A DNA stretch of 64,000 bases from Isochrysis galbana. Its lineage: Eukaryota > Haptophyta > Isochrysidales > Isochrysidaceae. Positions 10,201 to 20,399 of this stretch are shown here, piece by piece. Below the pieces are notes generated by a model. The model was not told the DNA's origin. It saw nothing but the letters and a program-made list of their open reading frames with translations, and made no database searches. The position numbers and the translations under genes are program-made. The DNA lies in the NCBI GenBank assembly GCA_018136815.1, contig CM030940.1:1128113-1192112 (forward strand). The letters run 5' to 3'. Position 1 is the first letter of the stretch; the number at the start of each line of letters is the position of its first letter.

Positions 10201-12016
10201 CCCAGCATTGGGGTACGAGTGCACAAAGCACTCAGCGCAGCCAGCAATGGCCTGCATGAAGGGGAGCATCTGCGAGGCACCAAGCGCACAGTTGAGCCCG
10301 ATGCAGAGGGGCTTCGAGTGCGCGACAGACACATAGAAGGCCTCGGTGGTTTGACCCGAGAGCGTGCGTCCCGACATGTCGACAATAGTGCCCGAGATGA
10401 TGACGGGCAGCTTGGGGCACCCCGACTCCTCAAAGTACTCGTCGATGGCGAAAAGTGCCGCCTTGGCGTTAAGGGTGTCGAAGATGGTCTCAACGAGAAG
10501 GATGTGGACACCACCGTCGATGAGCCCACGCACCTGCTCCTTGTAGGCGCCGACAACCTCGTCCCAGGTGCAGTTGCGGAAACCAGGATCCTCGACGGAG
10601 GGGGAGATAGAGAGGGTGCGGTTGGTTGGCCCAATGGCGCCACAAACGAGGCGTGGCTTATGCGGCTGGAGAGCCGTCACTTCCTTAGCAGCATCGACAG
10701 CGAGCGCAGCTGCCGTCTTATTGAGCTCGTACACGATCTCTTCCATCTTGTAGTCCGCCTGCGCAATCCATGTACCCGAGAAGGTGTTGGTCTCGACCAT
10801 ATCGGCACCGGCCATGAAGTAGCGCTTGTGGATGTCACGGATAGTGTCAGGCTGGGTAAAGACGAGGAGATCATTGTTGCCCTTGAGCTCCTGGTCAATG
10901 TCCTTCCAGCGGTCGCCTGCACCAATCAATGCACGCGGAGCCGTGAGTTACTTTGGGATCTGTGCAGGGGGTTCGAGAGAGGAAGTGCACCCGGGCATCC
11001 ATCCTGGAGGTGATCGAGCTCAGAGAGCGATGCGGTGGCACACAGCACTGGGACTGTGCCGAGGCTCACCGCGGAAATCAGCTTCAGTGAACTTGTACTG
11101 CTGAATGGTGGTACCCATAGCGCCGTCGATCACCATGATGCGCTTCTGCATCTCGCTCTCGAGGTAGGCACGGACCATGTCGGCGTCCACCTTATCTGCG
11201 TAGCAAACGGAGGCATGCGTTTGCGTTGACAGAAGGCAAAGCATAAGCGCACACTTCTCGCATTGTTGGCATGGCGGGAGTAACTGCTGTCACGCACGGC
11301 AAGATTGCGCGAGGAAGCATGGCGTCAGGTGACGGAGGTATGGTTGTGACCATGGCGATGCACATCGGCACAGCGGTCAGGCACGCACTGAGATGGAGCG
11401 GGAATGTGGGTAGAGGCAATCTTACCTCCGCCCCACGGAAGGTCAGGGAAAGTTCCTGTGACCTTGGCGGCCACCATCTTCGGCGTATCCACCTTCTTGG
11501 CGAGAGCTGTCTTGGCAAGTTCGAGGCGGCTCATCAGATTGGTGAGGACACACTTGAGCTCGTCTACGCTGAGATCGTCATAGTTGAGAGATGCCTGCCG
11601 TCGAGGTTCACCGGTCAAGGTGAGGATTCCGGTCGTTCAGGTACCAACTCGCAGCAGTCACAGAGCAAAAGCAGTGGCATCCCAGGCCGACAATCAGGCC
11701 AGGGAGGAGCTCTTGAGCTCAAAAAGCTCCTCAGGGTTCCCTTATTTGTTCTCACCCCTCGCGTCTACGCGCGCAGGCCCGCAAACAGCCAAGGTAAGCC
11801 CCCTGCTCCCATCAGGCGCTTTCAGTCCACAGACCCCACCGGCGCGGGCAGCAGCAGCGTGGGCACTGCCGCGCCGGGCGCACTGATGTGTTGTGCGTGC
11901 ATAGCCTCAAGCGCAGTGTATTGCCCCTTTGCTCAGCGCGCGTGCTGCTCGCTCGCTCGCCTGCTGTCTCTCGATCTCTGCGGCGACGGCCGCGGCGATG
12001 GCAGCCTTGTCCATGG
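7258..12016 (-). CDS. metH: Cobalamin-dependent methionine synthase (MetH)
   Basis: It transfers the methyl group of 5-methyltetrahydrofolate to homocysteine via cobalamin, making methionine; expected in the cytosol. The large 3' exon (7258-10916) alone encodes over 1,200 residues covering the whole E. coli MetH architecture. The homocysteine domain has zinc ligands in GLNCALG and GGCCGTTP. The folate domain has VNIGERxN-like FINIGERCN. The cap and B12 domain has the cobalt-ligand motif [10 protein letters not shown] and [10 protein letters not shown]. The reactivation domain has GIRPAPGYP. Upstream exons: 11070-11195 (DGAMGTTIQ) and 11426-11594. Introns 10917-11069 and 11196-11425 keep the frame (FRG joins DRWKD as in FRGERF). 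The first exon is unresolved: a plausible ATG is at 12016 ([15 protein letters not shown]), but I cannot find its donor and a TGA follows in frame. The 11426-11594 segment adds an N-terminal extension not found in bacterial MetH. Confidence 0.95.
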
Positions 12017-12019
12017 CGC

Positions 12020-12360
12020 GCGCGAGAGGCGGGGGAGGGGGGGGGGAGGGGAGGGAGGGGAAGGGAAGGGAGAGAAAGGGTAAAGGGGGGGGGGGGGGGG
12101 GGAGGGGGGGGGAGAGGGGCGGGGGAGGGGGCGAGCCCGCGCGCGCTGGGTGCGGCGGCTTTCCCTTGACTTTACCCTTCCCCCCCCCCCCCCTCCCCCC
12201 TTTCCGGGCGGCGGGGGGCGCGGGGGGGGGGGGGGGGGGCGCGAGGCGCGGCGGAGACCCGCGGGGGGTGGGGGGGTGGGGAGGGTCGCCGAAGGGGGGA
12301 GAGAGAGAGAGGGGGGGGGAGGGGGGAGGGGAGGGGAGGTCGCCTCTGTTCCACGTGGAA
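12020..12360. repeat. G-run / C-run low-complexity block upstream of metH
   Basis: This block has long G and C homopolymer runs (for example 12086-12102, 12180-12193, 12222-12239) and GA stretches on the plus strand. It lies directly upstream of the presumed metH first exon and may be promoter or 5' leader sequence. Large open frames predicted here on both strands are low-complexity artefacts. Confidence 0.6.
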
Positions 12361-12369
12361 GTGTCGCCG

Positions 12370-13105
12370 AGCCTCTCTCTCCCCGCGCTCCGCGGCCCAG
12401 GAACGCGCTGTGCCCTCCTCGCCGCCGCCGGCCGCATCTCGGATGCGATTCGTACAGGTGAGGCCGCCGAGCTACGGCCAAGAGGTGGGGGTGGGGGCTC
12501 ACACACACACCCCTCGATTCCGACCCCGGGAGGATGGCACATGGGACACCGCACATCGCGCAATTTGGGGTACTCTATGACTTTTAAATACTCCCGCTGG
12601 TGTGCTTCACATACCAGCTCACACTATAGTTAGGAGTACCACACCATCACACTATCACTTTTTCCTGTTTCCACTATCACCGTTTCCTCCCCATCCCCCC
12701 CCTCTCGTGTGCCATTTTTAAAGACTCGTAGAATTGCAGAGCGACTCACAGGCTCCTCCGCCCTCCGCCTCCGCAATCCATTGGACACCCGGGGCCACAG
12801 CCCATAGGGCCACGAGCTGGGAGAGGTGGAAAATATAAGTATAGTGATCAAAATGAGAGTGAGTGACCAGGCTACTTATGAGACATCGGTGCGTACCCAA
12901 TCGCCATGCCAATCGCGCATCCGACACCCGATATCGATATCCGAGGAGTGAGCGCGTAGGCGCGTAGGCGTAGGACGAGGACGGCGCTCTTTAGTTTTTA
13001 TAGCAGACTGCGCAGACGCAGACCCATACCCATACCCTACGAATAACGAAGGACGAAGGGGCGAAGGGGCCTTTCGCCTTTCCGGCCTTGGACTTGGACG
13101 CGCAT
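12370..13105. other. Intergenic with a dispersed repeat copy (12775-12895)
   Basis: No gene recognised. About 12775-12895 carries GGACACCCGGG, GGTGGAAAATA and AAAATGAGAGTGAGTGACC. The same ordered block occurs at 21465-21550 and 23970-24030. The remainder is unique, moderately GC-rich sequence. Confidence 0.4.
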
Positions 13106-13188
13106 CTGCATCCTAGATCCTAGATGTGAAAAAAGCAAAACAGCAGCAGATGAAGATGAAGTCTAGGTCTAGAAAGCAGACATTGACA

Positions 13189-15507
13189 TTATATAAAAAC
13201 AGCTGTTTTGGAATTGGGATGATTGGGAATTGGGACCGCCGCCTTCCATTTCTCCCCGTGCGCGTTGTGGTATGTCGCTTCCCCCATTTTCCGGGTGTCT
13301 TTTTGGCTGTCCTCTACGCAGTTGAAGTCGCCCCCGATTAAGGTCGGGGTTGCATCGTGCGTTTTTAACTCCCGTTTTAGTTTCGCGATTTGCCCTTCTC
13401 GGGGGCCGGGTGTAGCGCTAAGGTATACAGATATCACACGATATTTTGTCTCGTCAATGTTTATTTCTATTGATACGCATCTACCTTTGATTATGGTCTC
13501 TAGTGTGTCCGGTCTGACGGTTATTCTCCCGGCTGCGTCTCTTATCGCCACAGCGACGCCGCTGGCAGGGTCCCTCAGCTCTCCTGGGGCGGCAAACCAC
13601 GACCATCCTAGTAGGGCGGCCGTTCTATGGGCCCGGAGGTGTGTCCCATCCTCGTATGCATGCAACTCTTGTAGCAGCAGTATGTCTATCTTTGCCTTTC
13701 GCGCTTGCGACAGCACTGCGGCCAACTTGCCGCCTTTAGTGCCGTTCAGGTTATAAGTCGCGATCTTGATGGGTCCTTCACCTGGGTACCCGAGTGTGGA
13801 GTCAAAGGTGAGTCGGGGGCGCGGGGGAGTCCTCCCCTTTGTCGTGTGTCGCGGTCGTAATCCCCTCGCGAGTGTAGAGGGGCGTGCGAGGGCGCGGGCG
13901 CACTCTGGGTGAAGGAAGAGGCAAGCCGGGCCGTTCAGGCAAACGCCCGGAATCTTTTTGTGTGGGTGTAGTCGACAACGGATGGTGCACTTGTTGTCAA
14001 TCCATGCGCCTGGAACTTCGTGGGAAAGGTTGCAGCGGATACCCCGCTTGTTCCTGAGGCACAGTCCCTGGGAAAAGCGCGAGCATTGCTTGGGCGGGCC
14101 TTTGCCAAGTGCTTCATGCGCCGTCTTGGGGCGAGGGTTGAGTTTGAAGGCCTCGGTGCGCTCGCGGCGCTTAGCCGCTTCTTGTTCGCACACGCAGAAG
14201 CGGTGCGTGAATGGTAGACCCTGTGCGGTCTCTGGGCGCCAGCCTTTACAGCCACGAAGGCTGCCGTGAATCATCAGCTTGTGCGGGGATTGGATCGTCG
14301 CCGGCATGCTTAGCGTTTTGCATGCCCTGACCCCGTAGTTGACCGGAATCACAGTGTTATCGACATTGACGATTAGTTTGCGGGGGAAGCTTCCGTCCAT
14401 AAAGGATCCTTGGCCCGCCGAGACGTATAGGTGCCAGCGGGTGGAGTAGGCTGCCTTGGACACGAAAGTGCCCGCACCTCCCTCGAGCTTCATTCGCTCG
14501 CGGTTGCCTTTCAGGAATGTCAGTCCCTCCTTTTCGACCGCCTTGATTAGCGCGCCTAAAGTGAGTTGCTTAGCTTGAGCGAGGCCATCAGCTTCGACGA
14601 CCAGGTGTGCTGCCACGTCCTGGAGAGCGTTGTAGAGTGACTTTCGCGAGGTGGCGCCTCGCTTGTTGAGCTTTTCCTCGATTGATACGATCTTGATGCG
14701 TACGGTGATGTCGGTCTGGTTCACGCGAAGGGTGGTGGTTTCGCCATACCTTTCTTGGAATTGTTGTGCGCAGTCTTCATTGACGGCTACGTGCCAGGGG
14801 CCTGCGATGGACCGTGCCCAGAAGTCTGGCTCTGGATCGACTCCCTCTAGCTCGAGGAGCAGTTCAACTATCGCGGCGTAGACGGTCGTGTCCAGAAAGG
14901 TGTAGTCCCCCTCTTGGTGGAAGGAGAGGTCGAAATTTGCGTCTGTGTCTACGTCCTCTTGCTCTCCATCTGACGCTAGCTCCTGCGTCAGGGGAATGTG
15001 GGTCGGCCATGAGTATGAGTTTGGTGCTTGGTGGCGGGCTGGTTGTTGGTGGTCGGTTCCCAGTCCCTCTTTCAGAGGGGCCCTGGTTGTGTTGTGTTGG
15101 GGCTCCAGTTGTGACATTCTTCTGTTGTAGTACGTATGCAGGGTGGGGTGTTGGTTGTGCCCATAAGGGCCACCCGGTCTCGGGCCGCGCCGCCAGGGCG
15201 GCGCGACCGTCACCAGGGTGGGAGGAGCCTCTGCCATGAGGCATGCCCAATGGTTGCTTTGTGCGTCTTGTCTGCTGTGTCTGTCCTGCTGTCTGCAGTC
15301 TGCTGTCCCCCATGGGGGGGACCAGCATGGCTGCTGAGGGTGGTGCGGCCGGGGCCACGGGCCGTGTGGCGCGACGCGAGTCGCACGCACCTGCTCGGCC
15401 TCCGCGGGTGGACGCGGTCGCTTCGCCAGCGACTGCTCCATGGGTACTGGAGGGGCGCCCTCGGCGGGGGGCCCGAAAGAGAGGGGAGTCGCGCCGGCGC
15501 GCTCCAT
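13189..15507 (-). CDS. LINE retrotransposon ORF: CCCH zinc fingers plus AP endonuclease, RT missing
   Basis: The frame opens at ATGGAGCGCGCC (15507), directly after the hairpin CAACTAAGTTTATACTTGGT (15530-15511), and runs 772 residues. The N-terminus is Pro/Arg-rich. The middle domain (AGPWHVAVNEDCAQQF) matches the ORF at 40972 (AGPWEILVTADCANQF). Two CCCH-like zinc fingers follow: CSRFSQGLCLRNKRGIRC-x3-H, and one around GVCLNGPACLFLH. The C-terminus is an apurinic-type endonuclease: IATYNLNG, LLLQELHA, YRVISVYLSATPG, LIGGDFNC. The frame stops within or just after the endonuclease, so the reverse transcriptase is absent and no family 3' tail is visible. An upstream in-frame ATG at 15609 exists, but the hairpin-ATG arrangement shared with other copies favours 15507. 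Confidence 0.85.
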   Translation of the reverse strand: MERAGATPLSFGPPAEGAPPVPMEQSLAKRPRPPAEAEQVRATRVAPHGPWPRPHHPQQPCWSPPWGTADCRQQDRHSRQDAQSNHWACLMAEAPPTLVTVAPPWRRGPRPGGPYGHNQHPTLHTYYNRRMSQLEPQHNTTRAPLKEGLGTDHQQPARHQAPNSYSWPTHIPLTQELASDGEQEDVDTDANFDLSFHQEGDYTFLDTTVYAAIVELLLELEGVDPEPDFWARSIAGPWHVAVNEDCAQQFQERYGETTTLRVNQTDITVRIKIVSIEEKLNKRGATSRKSLYNALQDVAAHLVVEADGLAQAKQLTLGALIKAVEKEGLTFLKGNRERMKLEGGAGTFVSKAAYSTRWHLYVSAGQGSFMDGSFPRKLIVNVDNTVIPVNYGVRACKTLSMPATIQSPHKLMIHGSLRGCKGWRPETAQGLPFTHRFCVCEQEAAKRRERTEAFKLNPRPKTAHEALGKGPPKQCSRFSQGLCLRNKRGIRCNLSHEVPGAWIDNKCTIRCRLHPHKKIPGVCLNGPACLFLHPECARALARPSTLARGLRPRHTTKGRTPPRPRLTFDSTLGYPGEGPIKIATYNLNGTKGGKLAAVLSQARKAKIDILLLQELHAYEDGTHLRAHRTAALLGWSWFAAPGELRDPASGVAVAIRDAAGRITVRPDTLETIIKGRCVSIEINIDETKYRVISVYLSATPGPREGQIAKLKRELKTHDATPTLIGGDFNCVEDSQKDTRKMGEATYHNAHGEKWKAAVPIPNHPNSKTAVFI

Positions 15508-15510
15508 GGC

Positions 15511-15530
15511 GACCAAGTATAAACTTAGTT
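15511..15530 (-). promoter_or_regulatory. 5' hairpin of the LINE family
   Basis: On the minus strand AACTAAGTTTATACTTGGT folds as a stem (AACTAAGT pairing with ACTT-GGTT-like arm) around TTAT, four bases before ATGGAGCGCGCC. It marks the element's 5' boundary. The same or an analogous hairpin precedes other LINE and SINE-like copies in the window. Confidence 0.6.
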
Positions 15531-15536
15531 GCGACT

Positions 15537-15715
15537 CCCCGCGAGATACGGTAGATACGGCTGTATCTCGGCTTTCTTCCAGATACGGTAGATACGGGAT
15601 AGGGGGCACGGGCGCCAGTCGGCGCCCAGATACGGTAGGTACAACTGTATCTAGCTATCTAGCCCGTTCCCCAGATACGGATACGGATACGGTATACGGT
15701 ATCCTGTATCTCCCA
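15537..15715. repeat. GATACGGTA repeat cluster
   Basis: Many copies of AGATACGG(T)A in both orientations (GAGATACGGTAGATACGGCT, CAGATACGGTAGATACGGGA, later CAGATACGGATACGG). Several could pair with nearby CCGTATCT or TGTATCT. It sits immediately 5' of the LINE copy. Function unknown. Confidence 0.6.
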
Positions 15716-15899
15716 AGCAGGACCCCAACCCCACGCACGCCGCGCTCACGTGCGCCGCGCACGGGCGGCCCCCAGCCCCAGCCCCGCTCTCAAAAAACAG
15801 TGGCAAAAACGGAGGGCCTCCGACTCCGAAAAAAACACTGTTTCTGTCTTTCACATCTAGGATCTAGGATCTAGGATCTAGCTAGGATCCGCATCCGGC

Positions 15900-16780
15900 A
15901 TCGGGCATCCGGCGGCCGGCGGTAGCCTGGATATCGGATATCCCTACAACATCCTTGCAGTTTCGTACTGCGTAGTCTATTTGGTGCGAGTTACCCTTTA
16001 CGTTCAGGAGAATCATAAAGTCGAACGCCGGTAGGAGTATTGGCGTATTGGTGTTGGCCGTTGGCCAGATACCTTCGAGAGAGTTTTTTTTTCAGAGAGC
16101 CTGGAGCGCCCAGAGCCCCAGGCGTGAGCCAGTGAGCCCAGTAGAGCGAGCCCAGAGCCGCCCCCACCTGCTGCCCGCCGTGGACACGGGGCCTTTTTTT
16201 TGTTGGAAAGGACGGGCGCCTCTCACACCTCGCGTTGCAAGCTGGCCTCGCGGGCTCAAGCTCAAGACGATGGGATTCTTCTAGGAAGGGGTGCTGTTTT
16301 ATTGGATGTCGGAGGTTCAGTTTCTCTACCGTCATCCTTCCAAACAAGGCGTGCGAGCGCAAGAGGTCCGGTTTGACAAGTAAAGAAGCGAGGCGAGTAT
16401 ATGTAATATTGTGGCGTCCGTGATGCGAGAGGGAGGGGGGATATAGCGGGGGCGAGAGTAGGAGAAAAGAAGAGGCACAGCAGGAGAGAGGGGGGGGACG
16501 AGCGAGGAGGGGATGGGGGGAGAGAGTCAGTCGGGAGACCCCAAATCTTTACAGAAGAAAAGACGAGGGGGTGGTGAGAGAAGAGCACACTGACTCTGCG
16601 AGGAGGTGCGGGAGGGGCTGGGGGAGCAGAAGGAGGAGGGAGTGAGACTAGAATACTGTAGAGTAGGAGAGAGAGATATCTACTCCCATCCAATCTCGCG
16701 GGGGAAGACCTCTGGGTACAATATGTACGCGCAGAAAGTGAGAGTGTACTGTATGTTTTGTCGAGGAGAGGGAGACAAGA
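15900..16780. other. Intergenic upstream of the SLC4 gene
   Basis: No gene recognised. The second half becomes progressively purine-rich on the plus strand and leads into the (GA)n tract at 16790. Probable promoter and 5' leader territory for the transporter gene. Confidence 0.4.
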
Positions 16781-16785
16781 CTGAG

Positions 16786-16789
<4 letters not shown>

Positions 16790-16858
<69 letters not shown>
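16790..16858 (+). repeat. (GA)n microsatellite upstream of the SLC4 gene
   Basis: An uninterrupted AG dinucleotide run of about 70 bp ends roughly 150 bp before the ATG at 17009, within a broader purine-rich stretch (16430-16985). Confidence 0.9.
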
Positions 16859-16862
<4 letters not shown>

Positions 16863-17008
16863 GAGGGAGACGGGGGGGAAGAGCCGGAGGGCGCGGGAGG
16901 GGAGGGGAGACCTAGAGAGAGAGGGAGGCAGAGGGAGCGAGCGAGAGGAAGAAGGGGCGAGAGAGGGGCGTGGCGTGAGCGAGCGGTGAAGACGGTCGCT
17001 CCGCACCA

Positions 17009-19343
17009 ATGTCTCCCCCCGAGCACGTCCACGAGATCCAGCTCTCTGGGGAGGGCTCTGCCTCTGTGCTCGAGCCGGCCGCTCTCACTCCTCCGCCATC
17101 CCGCCGCCCTCCACCCCGGCGGCGCTCATCCTCCTCGTCGTGCTGCGAGAAAGTGGCCGATTTGCTGGAATCATTTGGTGCAGACATTTTTAACGATCTC
17201 GCTGCCAGGATGCCCTGGTACGCCAATGACTGGCTCGCAACACATGGCAGCTCGTGCACTGGCCAAGGCGTAGTGAAGATTGCATCGGCCTCGCTCTTCT
17301 CATACATCTCGTCAATCCTTCCGGCCATCGTCATCGGAGACCTGCTCTATGCCTCGACCGGCGGGCAACTCGGCCTGCCGGAGGTGCGCCACGCGCGGTG
17401 TGCGCGGAGGCGTGGTGACGAGTAAGGAAGGAGGAGTGAGACTGCTGCACTATTGCCTCACACCTGTGACTGCCTTCCCCCATCGCTCCAGGTACTGCTC
17501 TCCACGGGTGCGACGGGCGTCATTTGGGCTTTCATCGGCGGCCAGCCTCTGTGCATCATTGGTGTGACAATGCCCGTTGCCATCTTCACCTCGGTGTGCT
17601 ACATCCTGTCACTGGAGATTGGCGTGCCCTTCCTCCCATGGATGGGCTGGATATGCGTCCTCTCGGGCATCATGCACATCCTCCTTGCCGCCACCGGCGC
17701 CGTCCACTTCGTGAACCAGACAACCGCCTTCTCGTGCGCTGCATCCTGCCCCCCCCCCCGCCCCCCCCTCCCCGCCGTCGCAGCGGCCGGCGCGCCGCGG
17801 CCTCATCCTCACCGCGCGATGCGACTCTCCTGCCCAACTTAGTTGCGAGATCTTTGGCTTCTTCATCTCCGTTACTTACATCTATGACGCGGTTGTCGCG
17901 CTTCTCTCGCCCATCATCACCAACCACCACCTCGACCCGTGGGCGCCTCTAGGGTCGAGTACGCACTACGTCATCCTGCGGGAGCGAAGCGCGGCCTTCG
18001 CCAACTTGTGCATTGCCGGCGGCACATACACCCTTTGCATGGCACTCCACCGCGCCCCTCGATGGACGCTGTTCACGCCCCAGATACGTGTGTTGCTGGC
18101 CGACTACGCTGCTCCCCTTTCTCTCGTTGCCTTCACGGCGCTCTCGTACCTCCCCTATGTCGAAGCCGCCATTGGCGACTCGCGTCTTGACGTCCCGGAC
18201 AAGGTCTTTGACGATGATGGCATGCTAATCCCATCTTTCAACCGATCGTGGATCAATCCGTTGCTTCCTGGATCAGAAGATGTGGAGACGTCGGCAGCCG
18301 CCGCTATTTCGGCCACTCTCGACGTCCTCGATAAGTACGGCGTCAACGCCACCGTCCACCCCTTCCAGTACACGTCCATGGGCGACGGCTGGGCGAACAC
18401 TGAATCTGATTTCCTGGAGCTGATGCCATGGCACATCGCCACTGCCATCGCCCCGGCCATCATGCTTACAGCGCTTTTCTTCTTCGACCACAACGTCTCC
18501 TCGAAGCTCGCCCAGGATTCCAAGTTCAATCTGAAGAAGCCGTCCGCGTACCATTGGGACTTCTCCGTCCTCGGCTTCGAGGTGCTGCTATGTGGCCTCT
18601 TTGGCATCCCGCCCGGCAATGGACTCATTCCACAGGCGCCACTACACACCGCCGCCTTGGCCACTACTAAGGTCATCAACATGGGGAATGGGCAGGTCAA
18701 GGAGGAGGTGGAATACGTGGTGGAGACGCGCTGGTCCAATCTGCTCCAATCCCTCGGCGTGATGTTCTCGGTCTTCATGCTCCCCGCTCTCGCGTGCATC
18801 CCTCACGGGTGCCTAGACGGCACTTTCCTCTTCTTGGGCATGGCCGGCTTCTCGGGTAACGGGCTGTGGGACCGGTTTTGGCTGATGCTTACACAACGTG
18901 ACAAGCGTAATACGGACCTGCCCTACATCTCGGCCAGCATACCCTTCGAGAAGGTTCAGCTCTACACTGTCATCCAGCTCTCCTTTGTTGTCTGTGTCTT
19001 TATCTTGACCAAGCTCCCCTTCGTCGCCGTCGCCTTCCCGCTACTCATCGCCGTCTTGATCCCATTCCGCCACTACGTCCTCCCACGCATTTTCACGCCA
19101 TTGGAGCTTGATGCCCTCGATCCACCTGACGACGATCCAGCTAACAGGGAGAAGCGAACCGCTAGCATGCAACCACTCGCCGAGGAGCCGGGGACTCCAT
19201 ACACTGCTGAGCTCGGCAAGGGCTCTTTGCGGACGGCGCCACTGAACACTGAGCCCGCTTACGGCGAAGAGCCTCCATCAAGCGGGCTCGGAGCCTCGAC
19301 TGGTGTTGACTGGGGCAGCTCTCCGCTTGGCCCAGAGCTATAA
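17009..19343 (+). CDS. SLC4/BOR1-like anion (borate/bicarbonate) transporter
   Basis: Three exons, 17009-17383, 17492-17733 and 17843-19343, join in frame to 705 residues. Introns are 108 and 109 bp with GT-AG ends. The product is a multi-spanning membrane transporter of the SLC4 family, which moves bicarbonate or, in plants and fungi (BOR1), borate. Supporting motifs are the first membrane core (FSYISSILPAIVIGDLLY), GATGVIWAFIGGQPLCIIG, SCEIFGFFISVTYIYDAVVAL across exon 2/3, FFFDHNVSSKLAQ, FNLKKPSAYHWD and GIPPGNGLIPQAP. These last three are highly characteristic of BOR1-type proteins. An extracellular-type loop (about residues 330-440) is longer than in BOR1. The hydrophilic C-terminus is short. 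There is no cytoplasmic N-terminal SLC4 domain, as in plant/fungal members. Substrate cannot be decided from sequence. Confidence 0.93.
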
Positions 19344-20180
19344 TGTTGGACAAAGCATCGGTCCTAGGTACATTCCTTAGAGATAGCGACTTCTTTCTCG
19401 ACGCCGCCCATGGGCGGTAGCTATCCTGCTTTCATACCTACCGATCGCTTGGACACCGAGACTAGGTTCATCCTTAGCGTAAGCCATTTGACACTTGTTT
19501 TACGATGCACGGAGGCGAACGGCCATGTTCAGGCGCCCGATTCGTCGCCTTGTCCACAACATCATCTCTCTGTCGCGATTGACGGACAGATTCGATGTTG
19601 TGATTCCCGCAACATGCTTCGCGAGAGGAAGCTGGGGGAGTGTACGGAAAGCGAACCAACGGCGACGACAGTACGGAACGGGCCTCGTTTTACATCTCAC
19701 GAATCTTGACTCAGAAGGTCGTGATTTCGTGGATTCAAACCTGAATGGTAGTCACTAGTTGGGCGGGGGACATAGCAGTTTCCATGTTGACGTGGGCACC
19801 GCAAGCATGTGCGTCGCATGTGCCTTTCTTTATCCGTCCGTACCTCTGCATATTGAGCAGAGAGACGAGCAATGGCGATGGAGCCTGGTGGATTGTCGCG
19901 GCCAGAAGGCGACGCGGATGCAAGGTAGAACCGTGATCAGGTGAACGGTTGGTCCCCGCGCTAGCGTAGGTTGGCAATCACGACTCACACGAATCGCCAC
20001 GGCGTGGATTGCTTTTGTGCATTGATTGGGGTGCATTTGCAAATCGTGTTGTCGTTACTTTTACTACGCACCTTCTGTACAAGTGTTGGGACTAATAGTG
20101 TGTATTTGTGGACTGGACAAAAAGGAGTGCATGCACCTCTCTTTTCATTATTATTTTTATGATGGCGGGGGAAACGTCCA
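19344..20180. other. Intergenic, no gene recognised
   Basis: The 3' flank of the transporter gene. Open frames are short and have no similarity that I recognise. No repeat family is evident. Confidence 0.4.
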
Positions 20181-20187
20181 CCTAAGG

Positions 20188-20390
20188 CGAGAGGCGTTCA
20201 ATCATCGCACCCAACATATGGAAAAGCGTTCAATCATGCCACCGCACCCAGCACATGTACATGTGGAAAAGCGTGCAATCGTCACCACCCAACATGCGGA
20301 CAGGCAAGATGCGTTCACTCATCACCACCCAAATCCCAACATGTGGGAAAGCGTTCAATCGTCACCTCCCAACATGTGGAAAAGTACTAG
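20188..20390. repeat. Degenerate ~45-bp tandem repeats
   Basis: About five divergent units contain GCGTTCAATCATC, CACCACCCAACATG and TGTGGAAAAGCG-like blocks in the same order. The spacing varies between units. No adjacent cas-like genes, and the units are too divergent for a CRISPR array. Confidence 0.6.
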
Positions 20391-20399
20391 CAAAGAAGA

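Larger units (their letters stand above)
13111..15869. repeat. 21-bp perfect inverted repeats around the LINE copy
   Basis: TCCTAGATCCTAGATGTGAAA at 13111-13131 is the exact reverse complement of 15849-15869. The right side continues as a short GGATCTA tandem array. These could be ends of an older element into which the LINE at 13189-15530 inserted, or chance similarity of simple repeats. I see no flanking duplication. Confidence 0.35.

Noticed and set aside
7510-11013. Long plus-strand frames opposite metH
   Set aside because: They are antisense shadows of a GC-rich coding exon whose minus-strand product matches methionine synthase throughout.
11907-12633. Several 100-230 codon frames around 12000-12600
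   Set aside because: They translate G and C homopolymer runs; composition is only Pro/Ser/Arg or Gly/Arg/Glu.
20188-20390. Repeat array resembling a CRISPR
   Set aside because: Units are divergent, spacing is irregular, the context is eukaryotic and there are no cas genes.
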